Positions 33,699-42,442 are shown, counted from the first letter of the stretch. The stretch is DNA of 64,000 nt from Actinomadura coerulea (GCF_014208105.1 NZ_JACHMQ010000001.1:4526001-4590000), one strand, 5' to 3'. The notes: generated from the letters alone by a model not told the origin. A program made the numbers and translations.

Positions 33699-33750
33699 GT
33701 CAGATCCACCTCATGTCAGATCCACCCCATGTCAGATCGGCCCATGTCAG
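33696..33750. repeat. Short tandem repeat at the yrbEB/mceA junction
   Basis: CATGTCAGATCCACCT (33696), CATGTCAGATCCACCC (33712), CATGTCAGATCGGCC (33728) and a partial CATGTCAG (33743) follow one another. On the minus strand each unit contains TGACATG, a stop/start junction. Repeated duplication appears to have widened the gap between yrbEB and mceA, which would otherwise be a coupled junction as at other places in the operon. Confidence 0.85.
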
Positions 33751-34583
33751 CCCGTCACCTTCACGGTGGTCGTGGCACCCCAGATGGCGAGGCTGGCGAA
33801 GAAGTCCGTCACGCTGATCAGCACGATCGCGGTGCGGACCGCGCGGCCGACGGCGACGCCCACGCCGGCGGGGCCGCCGACCGCGCGGTAGCCGTAGTAG
33901 CAGTGCGCGAGCACCACCATCACGCTGAAGATCAGCACCTTGGCGAACGAGAGCAGCACGTCCTCCGGGGCGAGGAAGATGTTGAAGTAGTGGTCGTAGG
34001 TACCGGCCGACTGCCCGTTGAACCAGAGCGTCACCTGTCTGGAGGCCAGATAGGAGCTGAGCAGCCCGATGCCGTACAGCGGGACGATCGCGACGGTGCC
34101 CGCGATGATCCGGGTGGTGACCAGGTAGGGCACCGACTGGATGCCCATGCCCTCCAGCGCGTCGATCTCCTCGTTGATCCGCATCGCGCCGAGCTGCGCG
34201 GTGAACCCGGCGCCGACCGTCGCCGACAGCGCCAGCCCGGACACCAGGGGGGCGATCTCGCGGGTGTTGAAGTACGCCGACACGAACCCGGTGAACGCCG
34301 CCGACCCGATCTGGTCGAGCGCGGCGTAGCCGGACAGGCCGACGACGACGCCCGTGAACACCGTCATGCCGATCATCACGCCGACGGTGCCGCCGATGAC
34401 GGCGAGCGCGCCGCTGCCGAACGCGACCTCGCCGAGCAGCCGCAGCGACTCGCGCAGGTAGCGGCGCAGCGCGCGCGGCGTCCACAGCAGCGCCCGGACG
34501 TAGAAGCCGAGCTGGTCGCCGGGCTGGTCCAGCCAGGAGACCAGCTTCACCGGGCGGAGGCGGCGAACCCCGGGGACCGCCAT
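33747..34583 (-). CDS. YrbE/MlaE-family ABC permease, YrbEB position (cluster 2)
   Basis: A 278-residue polytopic membrane protein with MlaE signatures: GTVGVMIGMTVFTGVVVGLSGYAALDQIGSAAFTGFVSAYFNTREIAPLVSGLALSATVGAGFTAQLGAMRINEEIDALEGMGIQ and HCYYGYRAVGGPAGVGVAVGRAVRTA. It pairs with the preceding YrbEA as the transporter permease. The upstream stop lies one base before its ATG. Confidence 0.92.
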   Translation of the reverse strand: MAVPGVRRLRPVKLVSWLDQPGDQLGFYVRALLWTPRALRRYLRESLRLLGEVAFGSGALAVIGGTVGVMIGMTVFTGVVVGLSGYAALDQIGSAAFTGFVSAYFNTREIAPLVSGLALSATVGAGFTAQLGAMRINEEIDALEGMGIQSVPYLVTTRIIAGTVAIVPLYGIGLLSSYLASRQVTLWFNGQSAGTYDHYFNIFLAPEDVLLSFAKVLIFSVMVVLAHCYYGYRAVGGPAGVGVAVGRAVRTAIVLISVTDFFASLAIWGATTTVKVTG

Positions 34584-34584
34584 G

Positions 34585-35373
34585 TCACGCTCCCTTCGGG
34601 GGGACGACCTGCAAATAGATGGCCGTCAGCACGAGGTTGACGAAGAACAGCATCAGGAACGTGATGACGACCGACTGGTTGACCGCGTCCCCGACGCCCT
34701 TCGGGCCGGGGTTCGGGTTGAGGCCGCGGTAGGCGGCCACCACGCCGGCGATGAATCCGAAGATCAGCGCTTTGAACTCGCCGATGTACAGGTCGGGCAG
34801 CTGCGCGAGCGCGGAGAACGAGGCGAGGTAGGCGCCGGGCGTCCCGTCCTGCAGCAGCACGTTGAAGAAGTAGCCGCCCGCGACCCCGACGACGGAGACC
34901 AGGCCGTTCAGCAGCACCGCGACCGCCATGCAGGCGAGGACGCGCGGGACCACGAGGCGCTGGATGGGCGAGACCCCCATCACCTCCATCGCGTCCATCT
35001 CCTCGCGGATCGTCCGGGAGCCGAGGTCCGCGCAGATCGCCGACCCGGCCGCGCCGGAGATCAGCAGCGCCACGATCAGCGGGCTGGCCTGCTGCACGAC
35101 GGCGAGGACGCTCGCCCCACCGGTGAGCGACTGCGCGCCGAGCTGCTTGGCCAGCGACCCGACCTGGAGCGAGATGACCGCGCCGAACGGGATCGACACG
35201 AGCGCGGTCGGCAGGATCGACACCGACGCGATGAACCAGAACTGCTGGACCAGCTCGCGGAGCTGGAACGGGCGCCGGAACGACAGCGCCAGCACCGTCG
35301 CGGCGAGCGCGAAGAGCCGCCCGGTCTGGCGCAGTGCGCCGGCGCCGGGAACGGCGGAATCAGGTGCCGCCAC
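34585..35373 (-). CDS. YrbE/MlaE-family ABC permease, YrbEA position (cluster 2)
   Basis: A 262-residue MlaE-family permease: LVQQFWFIASVSILPTALVSIPFGAVISLQVGSLAKQLGAQSLTG, SAICADLGSRTIREEMDAMEVMGVSPIQRLVVPRV, and the end RGLNPNPGPKGVGDAVNQSVVITF. GTG 35373 was chosen because GAAGGAG lies seven bases upstream. It follows the ATPase gene by 68 bases. Confidence 0.9.
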   Translation of the reverse strand: MAAPDSAVPGAGALRQTGRLFALAATVLALSFRRPFQLRELVQQFWFIASVSILPTALVSIPFGAVISLQVGSLAKQLGAQSLTGGASVLAVVQQASPLIVALLISGAAGSAICADLGSRTIREEMDAMEVMGVSPIQRLVVPRVLACMAVAVLLNGLVSVVGVAGGYFFNVLLQDGTPGAYLASFSALAQLPDLYIGEFKALIFGFIAGVVAAYRGLNPNPGPKGVGDAVNQSVVITFLMLFFVNLVLTAIYLQVVPPKGA

Positions 35374-35441
35374 GCGCGTCTCCTTCCTCGGGCACGCACG
35401 CGTCGCCGCGCGGTGCGGTCGGCTGGTCGGTTCGAGGGCGG

Positions 35442-36431
35442 TCAGTTCGCATCGGGGACGCCGCCCTCCGGCGCGTGCCTGCGGTTGGCGTAGATCGCCT
35501 CCTGCGCCCGGCGGGAGAGGAGCGGCATCATCTCGTCGAGGCGCCGCGCGTGCCGCAGCTCGCCCTGCCGGGGCGGCGCCCCGGGCGTGGGGCGCAGCTG
35601 CGGCGGGATCTCCAGGGTGCGTTGGACGGGCGCGGGGCCGGCGGCCTCGGCGGCGAGCAGCGCGGCGTCCTTCTCCTCCGACATGCCGATCGGTCCGCGC
35701 GTGTCGCCGTGCAGGAACTGCAGGACGGCCGGCTCGTCGCTGGTCAGCAGTGCCTCGCGGGGGCCGAACGCGATGAGGTCGCGGCGGTACAGCATGCCGA
35801 TGTTGTCCGGGACGGTCGCGGCGATGTCGATGTTGTGCGTGACGATCAGCATCGTCGCGTCGATCCGCGCGTTGACGTCGATCAGCAACTGGGAGATGTG
35901 CGCCGTGCGGACGGGGTCCAGGCCGGAGTCGGGCTCGTCGCACAGAATGATCTCCGGGTCGAGGACGAGCGCGCGGGCGAGGCCGGCGCGCTTGCGCATG
36001 CCGCCGGAGATCTGGCCGGGCAGTTTGCGCTCCTCGCCGGTGAGGCCGACCATCTCCATCCGCTCCATCACGATCCGCCGGATCTCGGACTCCTTCTTGC
36101 GGGTGTGCTCGCGGAGCGGGAACGCGATGTTGTCGAACAGCGGCAGCGAGCCGAAGAGCGCGCCGTCCTGGAACATCAGCCCGAACCGCTTGCGCGCCTC
36201 GAACACCTCGCGGTCGCGGTCGTTGACCATGTCGACCCCGCCGATGAGGACGCGGCCCTCCTCCGGCTTGAGCAGCCCGACGAGCGACTTGAGGAAGACG
36301 GTCTTGCCGGTGCCGGAGGGGCCCAGCAGCACGCTCACCTCACCGGGCGGAAGAGTGAGCGTGACATCACGCCAGATCGTCTGCCGGCCGAAGACTTTCG
36401 TCAGCCCCTCGACGACCACTTCAATTCCCAC
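35442..36431 (-). CDS. Mkl/MlaF-type ABC transporter ATP-binding protein
   Basis: The ATPase of the Mce transporter, about 329 residues. Walker A is GPSGTGKT, the Q-loop lies in FGLMFQDGALFGSL, the signature is SGGMRKRAGLARAL, Walker B is ILCDEPDSGLDP and the H-loop is VTHNI. The C-terminal ~80 residues (GPIGMSEEKDAALLAAEAA onwards) match the regulatory extension of mycobacterial Mkl (MceG). GTG 36431 aligns with the start region of Mkl; ATG 36494 gives 21 more residues but no better ribosome site. It is the first gene of cluster 2 and the only Mce ATPase in the window, so it may serve cluster 1 too. Confidence 0.92.
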   Translation of the reverse strand: MGIEVVVEGLTKVFGRQTIWRDVTLTLPPGEVSVLLGPSGTGKTVFLKSLVGLLKPEEGRVLIGGVDMVNDRDREVFEARKRFGLMFQDGALFGSLPLFDNIAFPLREHTRKKESEIRRIVMERMEMVGLTGEERKLPGQISGGMRKRAGLARALVLDPEIILCDEPDSGLDPVRTAHISQLLIDVNARIDATMLIVTHNIDIAATVPDNIGMLYRRDLIAFGPREALLTSDEPAVLQFLHGDTRGPIGMSEEKDAALLAAEAAGPAPVQRTLEIPPQLRPTPGAPPRQGELRHARRLDEMMPLLSRRAQEAIYANRRHAPEGGVPDAN

Positions 36432-36887
36432 GACACCACCGCTCGCGCTAGGTAGAGAGGTTTCGAGGACATTACGGCGCACTAGACGCAGCATTCAATA
36501 GGAGATCGCAGGCTCTTCGGCACAATTCGGTAAATGGCCTCAGAAATTTGTCACCGACTTAGTCCTCCCTCTCTCTCAAACCGTCAGCCGTTGACTACCA
36601 GCAAGTAACATAGGATCGGTCGGCGGCCCGTCCGCCCGTGCGGGCAACCAGTTTCATCACCGGCCCAGCAACCGAACGTCGTTCTTGTCACATCACGAGC
36701 AAAGACGCGCGGCCGTGCGGACGATCGAACCGCAGGCCCTTGCCACCGCCGACTGGCGACTTTATGTTCACGGTGTTATCGATTTCATTCCAGGGTGTTC
36801 GCCTCCCGTCCGGCACACCCCATCCAGCGCCGCCACCAGGACGGCGCCACGGCGCCCGGCCGGCTCGATGTGGAGGTTCACTTTCCC
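36432..36887. promoter_or_regulatory. Divergent promoter region of mce2 and PucR copy 3
   Basis: About 450 bases between the Mkl gene and the third PucR gene, distinctly A+T-richer than the coding DNA, especially 36500-36620 and 36750-36800. No gene is supported. Both promoters must lie here. I found no long palindrome. Confidence 0.5.
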
Positions 36888-38114
36888 ATGTCGCAGGCAT
36901 TAGATTTGTCTGAACACGACCGGAGTCAGACTGACTTCCAGGAATTCCTCGGCCTGCTGCGCGCGGAACTGTCCGACGTCACGAACGAGATCGTCACCGA
37001 GATCAAGCGCAGCATCCCGGAGTACGACCGGCCCGATCCCGCCTACGACCAGACCCTCCGGCTCTGCGCCGACATCCTGCTGCCGACCTTCCTGGACCGG
37101 ATCTCCGATCCGGACGCCTCCACCGACCAGCGCGACGAGACCTGCCGCGCCCTCGGCCGCTTCGAGGCCATCGAGGGGCGCAGCCTCGACCACCTCCAGG
37201 CCGCGGCCCGGATCGCCTTCCACGTCGCGTGGCGCCGGACGGCCGTCCTCGCCGAGCGCGCGCAGGTCCCCACCTTCGTCGTGTCCGCCGCCGTCGACGC
37301 CATGCTCGTCTACCTCGAGGAATCCGTCGCACAGGCCCGCCTCGGCTACCAGCAGGCCACCGGGCACGCCGACCTGCGCCGCCGTGAGGAGCGGCGCCGG
37401 CTGCTGCATCTGATCCTGCAGCGGCCCGCCGTCGTCCCCGAGGCCATCGAGGACCTCGCCAAGTCCACCGGCTGGTGGCCGCTGCCGGCCGAGGCCACCC
37501 TCGTCGCCGTCCACCCCGAGGCGCCCTGCACCCGCTCCGCGCTCGACACCGACATCCTCACCGACTTCGACTCGGCGGAACCGTGCCTGCTCGTCCCCGG
37601 GCCGCTCACCGCCGACCGGCGGAACATGCTGCGCGCCGCGCTGCCGGACGCCAGCTGCGTCCTCGGCCTCACCCTGCCGCTGGAACGGGCCGCCCACTCG
37701 CTGCGCTGGGCCCGCCGCGTCCTCGACCTCGCCGAGGAGGGCATCATCCAGGACGGCTCCCTCATCCCCTGCGAGGACCACCTCATGACCATGTGGCTGC
37801 TCTCCGATCCGCCGCTGGTCGAGGAGCTCACCCGCCGGCATCTGGAACCACTCCAGGACGTGTCGGAGGGGCAGCGCAAGCGCCTCGTCGAGACGCTCAC
37901 CGAATCCGTCACCACCCGGGCGACCGCCGTCGACATCGGGGAGCGGCTGAAGATCCATCCGCAGACCGTCCGGTACCGGCTCCGCCAGTTGGAGAGCTAC
38001 CTCGGCGACAGCCTCGAGAACGCGGACGCCCGGTTCTCCCTCGACGCCACCCTCCGCGCCGCGAGTCTGTACCGCCGCCGGCGGGCCCGCCGGGGCCTGC
38101 CCGGCGTACGGTGA
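36888..38114 (+). CDS. PucR family regulator with RsbRD-like N-terminus (copy 3)
   Basis: A 408-residue paralogue of the two PucR proteins at 15.4-18.2 kb. Domains in order: RsbRD-like (LLRAELSDVTNEIVTEIKRSIPEYDRPD to LDHLQAAARIAFHVAWRRTAVL), a middle segment (VLGLTLPLERAAHSLRWARRVLDLAEEGIIQDG) and C-terminal HTH (TATAVDIGERLKIHPQTVRYRLRQLESYLGD; the first residues read TRATAVDIGERL). ATG 36888 has GGAGG eleven bases upstream. Its divergence from the Mkl-mce2 operon makes it the prime candidate for that operon's regulator. Confidence 0.88.
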   Translation: MSQALDLSEHDRSQTDFQEFLGLLRAELSDVTNEIVTEIKRSIPEYDRPDPAYDQTLRLCADILLPTFLDRISDPDASTDQRDETCRALGRFEAIEGRSLDHLQAAARIAFHVAWRRTAVLAERAQVPTFVVSAAVDAMLVYLEESVAQARLGYQQATGHADLRRREERRRLLHLILQRPAVVPEAIEDLAKSTGWWPLPAEATLVAVHPEAPCTRSALDTDILTDFDSAEPCLLVPGPLTADRRNMLRAALPDASCVLGLTLPLERAAHSLRWARRVLDLAEEGIIQDGSLIPCEDHLMTMWLLSDPPLVEELTRRHLEPLQDVSEGQRKRLVETLTESVTTRATAVDIGERLKIHPQTVRYRLRQLESYLGDSLENADARFSLDATLRAASLYRRRRARRGLPGVR

Positions 38115-38220
38115 CCGGGATCCGCCAGGGGCGCGTGTGACGTTCGGGTCACAGGGAGTGCGGCAGGCCGTTATCCTGACCTCCTGGTTACCGGTTCCTG
38201 ACGGAAAGTCGAAGAGGTCC

Positions 38221-38871
38221 ATGCCGACGTCGACCTGGTTCCGCCTCAACGTCGCCAAGCGCGAACGCGTGCTCGAAGTGGCGATGCGCGAGTTCGGAGA
38301 GCACGGGTACTCGACCGGCAGCCTCAACACCATCGCGCGCGAGGCCGGCATCGCCAAGGGCTCGCTGTTCCAGTACTTCAGCGACAAGCTGGAGTTCTTC
38401 GCGTTCGTGTGCGACGAGGCGTCGCGCCGCATCCGCGAGGAGATGGAGCGCCGCATCGAGCGGATCGACTTCGACCAGGCCTTCGACGAGTGGCTGGTCG
38501 ACGTCCTGTGCGACTGGACCGAGTACATGGCCGACCACCCGCTGGAGCGCGGCGTCACCGCGGCCACGAACTTCGAGCTCGACAACGGCGTCCGGTCCGT
38601 CGTCCGCGACACCGCCAACCAGCACTACCTGCTGGTCATCCACCCGACGCTGGAGCTGTGGAAGGCGCAGGGCGCCATCGGCGAGGAGGCCGACCTGGAG
38701 GTCCTCGCCACCTGGCTGATGATGATCCTGCCGTTCCTCGCCCTCGCCCCCTACTACGACGGCCTCGACCCGATCCACGACCTGCGCGGCCGCACGCCCG
38801 CCCAGCAGCGCCCGGTGATCCGCCAGCTCGTCGCGGGCTTCCGCCCGATGTTCTCCCCCCCCGCCAAGTGA
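38221..38871 (+). CDS. TetR family transcriptional regulator
   Basis: A 216-residue regulator. The HTH is in the first ~55 residues (RVLEVAMREFGEHGYSTGSLNTIAREAGIAKGSLFQYFSDKLEFF). A ligand domain follows, with WTEYMADHPLERGVTAATNFELDNGVRSVV and APYYDGLDPIHDLRGRTPAQQRPVI. ATG 38221 has GAAGAGG immediately upstream; a frame open to 38137 exists. It lies 106 bases after the PucR gene on the same strand and converges on the YheO-type gene. Confidence 0.87.
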   Translation: MPTSTWFRLNVAKRERVLEVAMREFGEHGYSTGSLNTIAREAGIAKGSLFQYFSDKLEFFAFVCDEASRRIREEMERRIERIDFDQAFDEWLVDVLCDWTEYMADHPLERGVTAATNFELDNGVRSVVRDTANQHYLLVIHPTLELWKAQGAIGEEADLEVLATWLMMILPFLALAPYYDGLDPIHDLRGRTPAQQRPVIRQLVAGFRPMFSPPAK

Positions 38872-38883
38872 GCTGACGGGCCC

Positions 38884-39549
38884 TCAGGGCTGCCTGGCGT
38901 AGTTGTAGACGGTGCTCCGGGAGATTCCCAGCAGGTCGGCGATGGCCTCGGTGGAACCCCGGGTGTCGAAGTAGCCGTCACGGTGCAGTCGCCGGACGAG
39001 GTCCTTCTTGGCGGCACGGCCGAGTGCGCGCGGGGTGGCGGCTCGTCCGGCGGCGAACGTCTCGATGACCTCGCGCAACTCCCGCGCCGGGCGGTTCTCC
39101 AGGGTCTCCAACGCCTCTTCCCGGTGCTCGACCTCGGTCGCCACCAGGTTGGCCAGGGCGAGCGTGAGGGGAGAAAGGTTCGACACGTCGAGGTTCAGGC
39201 AGAGCGCCGCGACGTAGCGGCCCTGGGCGTTCTTGATCCCGATGGACGTGCTCTTCACCGGACGGCCGTCGGGGAACCGGTTGGGATAGTTCTGGATCAC
39301 GCTCGGGTAGTCCGGGTCCGCGATCCGGCGGAGCCCCAGCTCGGTGGCGGAGTCCCCCGCCCTGCGGCCCGACAGGTTGTTCTCGATGACGCGGATCGCG
39401 TGCTCCGGCCGGCGCAGGTCGTGGAGGACCACCTCGCAGAGGCCGGGGAACATGCGTCCGATCGCGATCGCGATCTTCTCGGCTTCGAGGAGAAGGTGCT
39501 CGTCGGGGTCGGCGGGGGCGTCGGCGTCCTCGGGGACGTCGGGGGTCAC
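38884..39549 (-). CDS. YheO/DauR-type transcriptional regulator
   Basis: A 221-residue regulator. An N-terminal PAS-like YheO domain (about 20-140, FPGLCEVVLHDLRRPEHAIRVIENNLSGRRAGD, STSIGIKNAQGRYVAALCLNLDVS) is followed by a C-terminal HTH_22 (RRLHRDGYFDTRGSTEAIADLLGISRSTVYNYAR). In Pseudomonas the relative DauR represses D-arginine catabolic genes. GTG 39549 overlaps the stop of the upstream PLP-enzyme gene (GTGA), so the two are one operon and probably one metabolic unit with its own regulator. Confidence 0.85.
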   Translation of the reverse strand: MTPDVPEDADAPADPDEHLLLEAEKIAIAIGRMFPGLCEVVLHDLRRPEHAIRVIENNLSGRRAGDSATELGLRRIADPDYPSVIQNYPNRFPDGRPVKSTSIGIKNAQGRYVAALCLNLDVSNLSPLTLALANLVATEVEHREEALETLENRPARELREVIETFAAGRAATPRALGRAAKKDLVRRLHRDGYFDTRGSTEAIADLLGISRSTVYNYARQP

Positions 39550-40724
39550 GTGCGGCTCCTCCCGTCAGGGGCGCCGTCGTCGTCGAAGACGGCGGCCATC
39601 GCCTCCGCCGACTTGAGCCCGGCGCCGGTGAGGACGACGACGGTGGTCTCGCCAGGGCCGATGGTGCCGTCGGCCAGGAAGTGGTCGAGGGCCGCCGCGG
39701 CGACGCCGCTGGTCGGCTCGGCGTACAGTCCCCGCGAGGCGAGCTTGCGCACGGCCAGGTGGATCTGGTCCTCGGTGACCGCCACCGCCGCCCCGCCCGA
39801 GCGGCGGATCGCCTCGACGGCCTCCGGGAGCCGGACCGGAGCGGCGATGGAGGCGCCCTCCGCGATCGTCGGCACCCGTGGTCCCCGGCTCCGCGGGTCG
39901 ATCCCGTTCACCGTGTCCGCGATCGCGGCCCAGTGCTCCGGCTGGCCGACCAGAAGCCTGGGGAGCCGGTCGATCCGGCCTCCTTCGAGCAGTTCGCCGA
40001 ATCCGATGTCGCAGCCGAGGACGTTGCTGCCCGCGCCGGCGACGAGCACGACGTTGTCCGGCGCCCTGAACGCGAGCGACTCCCACATCTCGTAGGCGAT
40101 CGTCTTCGTGCCCTGCAGGAAGTAGGGGTGCCAGTTGTGGCTGGCGTAGAAGGTCTGCTCGGACTGGCGGATCGCCTCGTCGGAGACCTGTTCGCGGGTG
40201 CCCGCGACGAGTTCGATCCGGGCGCCGTACGCGCGGGCCTGAAGGATCTTGGCGGCCGACGTCGCCGCGGGAACGATGATCTTCGCGTCCATCCCGGCGG
40301 CGGCCGCGTAGGCGGCGACCGCGGAGCCGCCGTTGCCGGAGCTGTCCTCCAGGACGCGCGTCTCCCCCCGCCCGCGCAGATGGGAGATCATCACCGTGAC
40401 CCCCCGGTCCTTGAAGCTGGAGGTGGGATTGAACCATTCGAGCTTGAAGTGGACGCGCAGCCCGTCCCAGTCCAGCGGCGGCATGGGGGTGAAGCCCTCC
40501 CCGAGGCTCACACGGTGCCGGGGAGAGACCGGGATCGCGGACTGGTAGCGCCAGAGGGAGCGCTCGCTCGTGTCGATCTGGTCGGGCGCGGGCCCGGGCA
40601 CCGGGCTGAGCGCGAGAGGTGAGCCGTCCTCACCGCGCCAGCGCCGGTCGGTGGGCGCGTAGCGCCGCCCGGACCTGTCGTAGAGGAACAAGGTGTCCGT
40701 CAGCGTGCTGGTGGTGTCGTTCAT
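39546..40724 (-). CDS. Threonine synthase-like PLP-dependent enzyme
   Basis: A 392-residue fold-type II PLP enzyme. The PLP lysine lies in NPTSSFKDRGV and the phosphate-binding loop looks like SSGNGGSAVAAYAAAAGMDAKI. The Gly-rich GAGSNVLGCDIGFGEL and the end TGAGLKS also fit threonine synthase. The true substrate is uncertain, because diaminopropionate or other D-/unusual amino-acid lyases share this fold, and the coupled YheO-type regulator hints at amino-acid catabolism. ATG 40724 has GGAGG three bases upstream. It is probably not the housekeeping thrC, which normally lies beside hom and thrB. Confidence 0.78.
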   Translation of the reverse strand: MNDTTSTLTDTLFLYDRSGRRYAPTDRRWRGEDGSPLALSPVPGPAPDQIDTSERSLWRYQSAIPVSPRHRVSLGEGFTPMPPLDWDGLRVHFKLEWFNPTSSFKDRGVTVMISHLRGRGETRVLEDSSGNGGSAVAAYAAAAGMDAKIIVPAATSAAKILQARAYGARIELVAGTREQVSDEAIRQSEQTFYASHNWHPYFLQGTKTIAYEMWESLAFRAPDNVVLVAGAGSNVLGCDIGFGELLEGGRIDRLPRLLVGQPEHWAAIADTVNGIDPRSRGPRVPTIAEGASIAAPVRLPEAVEAIRRSGGAAVAVTEDQIHLAVRKLASRGLYAEPTSGVAAAALDHFLADGTIGPGETTVVVLTGAGLKSAEAMAAVFDDDGAPDGRSRT

Positions 40725-40802
40725 GAGCCTCCGCAGGGAAGTCGCCGGCCCATGTCGTCAGCCGGCCCGTCCGATCCGGCCACCCGTATCCTTGGACAGA
40801 AA

Positions 40803-40816
40803 TTGCAGAAATGCAA
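40803..40816. promoter_or_regulatory. Candidate operator upstream of the PLP-enzyme operon
   Basis: TTGCAGAAATGCAA is an inverted repeat (TTGCA, four-base spacer, TGCAA) in an A+T-rich pocket 79 bases upstream of the start at 40724. It is the only clear dyad in this gap and a reasonable site for the YheO-type regulator. Confidence 0.4.
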
Positions 40817-40895
40817 GATTCTTCCAAACTGGGGCGTCGACCGTGCGGGTCGTGAAGACGTGCGGCCCTGCGGCGGCGAGCATGCCGACGCGCGC

Positions 40896-42359
40896 TCAGC
40901 GGGTGAGGACGAACTCCTCCGGCCTGGCCTTGCGGGAGCCGGCCCAGAACTCGAACGTGTGGCCCGGCCAGAGGGTGCGGTTGACGCCCTGGTCGTCGAG
41001 GTACCAGCTGTCGCAGCCGCCCTCGTTCCAGACGGCGCGGCGCAGCCGCCGCTGGAGGCGGTCGTTGAAGCGGCGCGCGGCCTCCGGCTTCGGCTCGATG
41101 GCGTCGGCGCCCGCCTCCTGCATCAGGCGCAGGCAGTTCAGCACGTGCTGGATCTGGACCTCGATCATGAAGACGACGGAGTTGTGGCCGAGGCCGGTGT
41201 TCGGGCCGAGCAGCATGAAGAAGTTCGGCAGGCCGGGGATCGTCGTGCCGCGGTGCGCCTCGATGCCGTCCGCCCAGATCTCCTGGAGCTTGACGCCGCC
41301 GCGGCCGGTGACGCGCAGGTCGGTGAGGGCGTCGGTCACCTTGAAGCCGGTGCCGTAGATGATGCAGTCGACCTCGTACTCGCGCCCGTCCTCGGTGACG
41401 ACGGAGTGCTCCCGCACCTCGGCGATCCCGGAGGTCTCCACCTCCACGTTGGGACGCGAGAGCGCCGGATAGTAGTCGTTGGACAGCAGGATCCGCTTGC
41501 AGCCGATCGTGTAGTCCGGCGTCACCTTGGCGCGCAGCACCGGGTCGGCGACCTGGCTCGCGATGTGCCGGCGGGCGATCTTCTCCTGCGGGGTGGACAG
41601 CCGCGGGTCGATGGTGAACCCGACGGCGCGGGCCTCCAGCGCCCAGTAGATGCCGCCGCGGAACGCGCGGGCGGCGACCGGCACCTTCCCGAACAGCGTG
41701 CGGACCGGCGCGGGGATGGGCAGGTCGGGCTTGGGCTGGATCCACGGCGGGGTCCGCTGGAAGACGACGAGCTCGCCCGCCCGCTTGGCGACCTTCGGCA
41801 CGAACTGGATCGCCGAGGCGCCCGTGCCGATGACGGCGACCCGCTTGCCGGTGAGGTCGTAGGAGTGGTCCCACTCGGCGGAGTGGAACGCCGTCCCCCG
41901 GAACAGCTCGACGCCCGGCAGGTCCGGGTAGGACGGGACGTGCAGCGCGCCGATGCCGGACACGACGGCCTTCGGGGTGAGGACCGTCCCGTCGCCGAGC
42001 GTCACCTTCCAGTGGCGGGCGTCGTCGTCGTACTCCATGGAGTCGACCGCCGCGCCGAACCGGATGTGCTCGCGCACCCGGTACTTGTCGGCGGTGCGCT
42101 CCATGTAGGCGCGGATCTCCGGCTGCGGCGCGAACATCCGCGTCCAGCCCGGGTTGAGCTCGAAGGAGAAGGAGTACATGTGCGACGGGACGTCGCAGGC
42201 GCAGCCCGGATAGGTGTTGTCGTGCCAGGTCCCGCCGAGCGCCTCGCTCTTCTCCAGGACGACGAAGTCGTGGAAGCCGGACCGCTTGAGCCGGATCGCC
42301 ATGCCGAGGCCGGCGAAGCCGGAGCCGATGATGACGATCGCGGGGGCGCGCTCGCTCAT
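40896..42359 (-). CDS. FAD-containing Baeyer-Villiger-type monooxygenase
   Basis: A 487-residue flavoprotein. The N-terminal FAD site is IVIIGSGFAGLGMAIRL, the NADPH-binding Rossmann motif is VAVIGTGASAIQFVP, and the Baeyer-Villiger fingerprint FxGxxxHxxxW appears as FRGTAFHSAEW (about 132-142). Such enzymes insert oxygen next to ketones or oxidise heteroatoms using NADPH and O2; mycobacterial relatives include MymA/EtaA types. The gene diverges from a TetR gene across a palindrome-rich gap, so it is probably repressed by that TetR. Substrate unknown. Confidence 0.9.
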   Translation of the reverse strand: MSERAPAIVIIGSGFAGLGMAIRLKRSGFHDFVVLEKSEALGGTWHDNTYPGCACDVPSHMYSFSFELNPGWTRMFAPQPEIRAYMERTADKYRVREHIRFGAAVDSMEYDDDARHWKVTLGDGTVLTPKAVVSGIGALHVPSYPDLPGVELFRGTAFHSAEWDHSYDLTGKRVAVIGTGASAIQFVPKVAKRAGELVVFQRTPPWIQPKPDLPIPAPVRTLFGKVPVAARAFRGGIYWALEARAVGFTIDPRLSTPQEKIARRHIASQVADPVLRAKVTPDYTIGCKRILLSNDYYPALSRPNVEVETSGIAEVREHSVVTEDGREYEVDCIIYGTGFKVTDALTDLRVTGRGGVKLQEIWADGIEAHRGTTIPGLPNFFMLLGPNTGLGHNSVVFMIEVQIQHVLNCLRLMQEAGADAIEPKPEAARRFNDRLQRRLRRAVWNEGGCDSWYLDDQGVNRTLWPGHTFEFWAGSRKARPEEFVLTR

Positions 42360-42375
42360 GACCCCTCCTCTCAGA

Positions 42376-42420
42376 TAACCTACTCGCAGTAAGTTACCGG
42401 GAGTAGGTTACTGACGGTAG
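42376..42420. promoter_or_regulatory. Operator cluster between monooxygenase and TetR
   Basis: A 21-base near-palindrome at 42376-42396 has arms TAACCTACT and AGTAAGTTA. AACCTACTC (42377-42385) recurs inverted as GAGTAGGTT (42401-42409), and GGTAGG follows at 42416-42421. The sites fill the 83-base gap between the two divergent starts, as expected for TetR autoregulation plus control of the monooxygenase. Confidence 0.65.
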
Positions 42421-42442
42421 GTCCAACAGAGGGGATTTCCCT

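Noticed and set aside
36900..38618. 572-residue open frame on the minus strand
   Set aside because: Antisense to the third PucR gene, whose domains are complete; composition is Gly/Arg/Val-biased noise.
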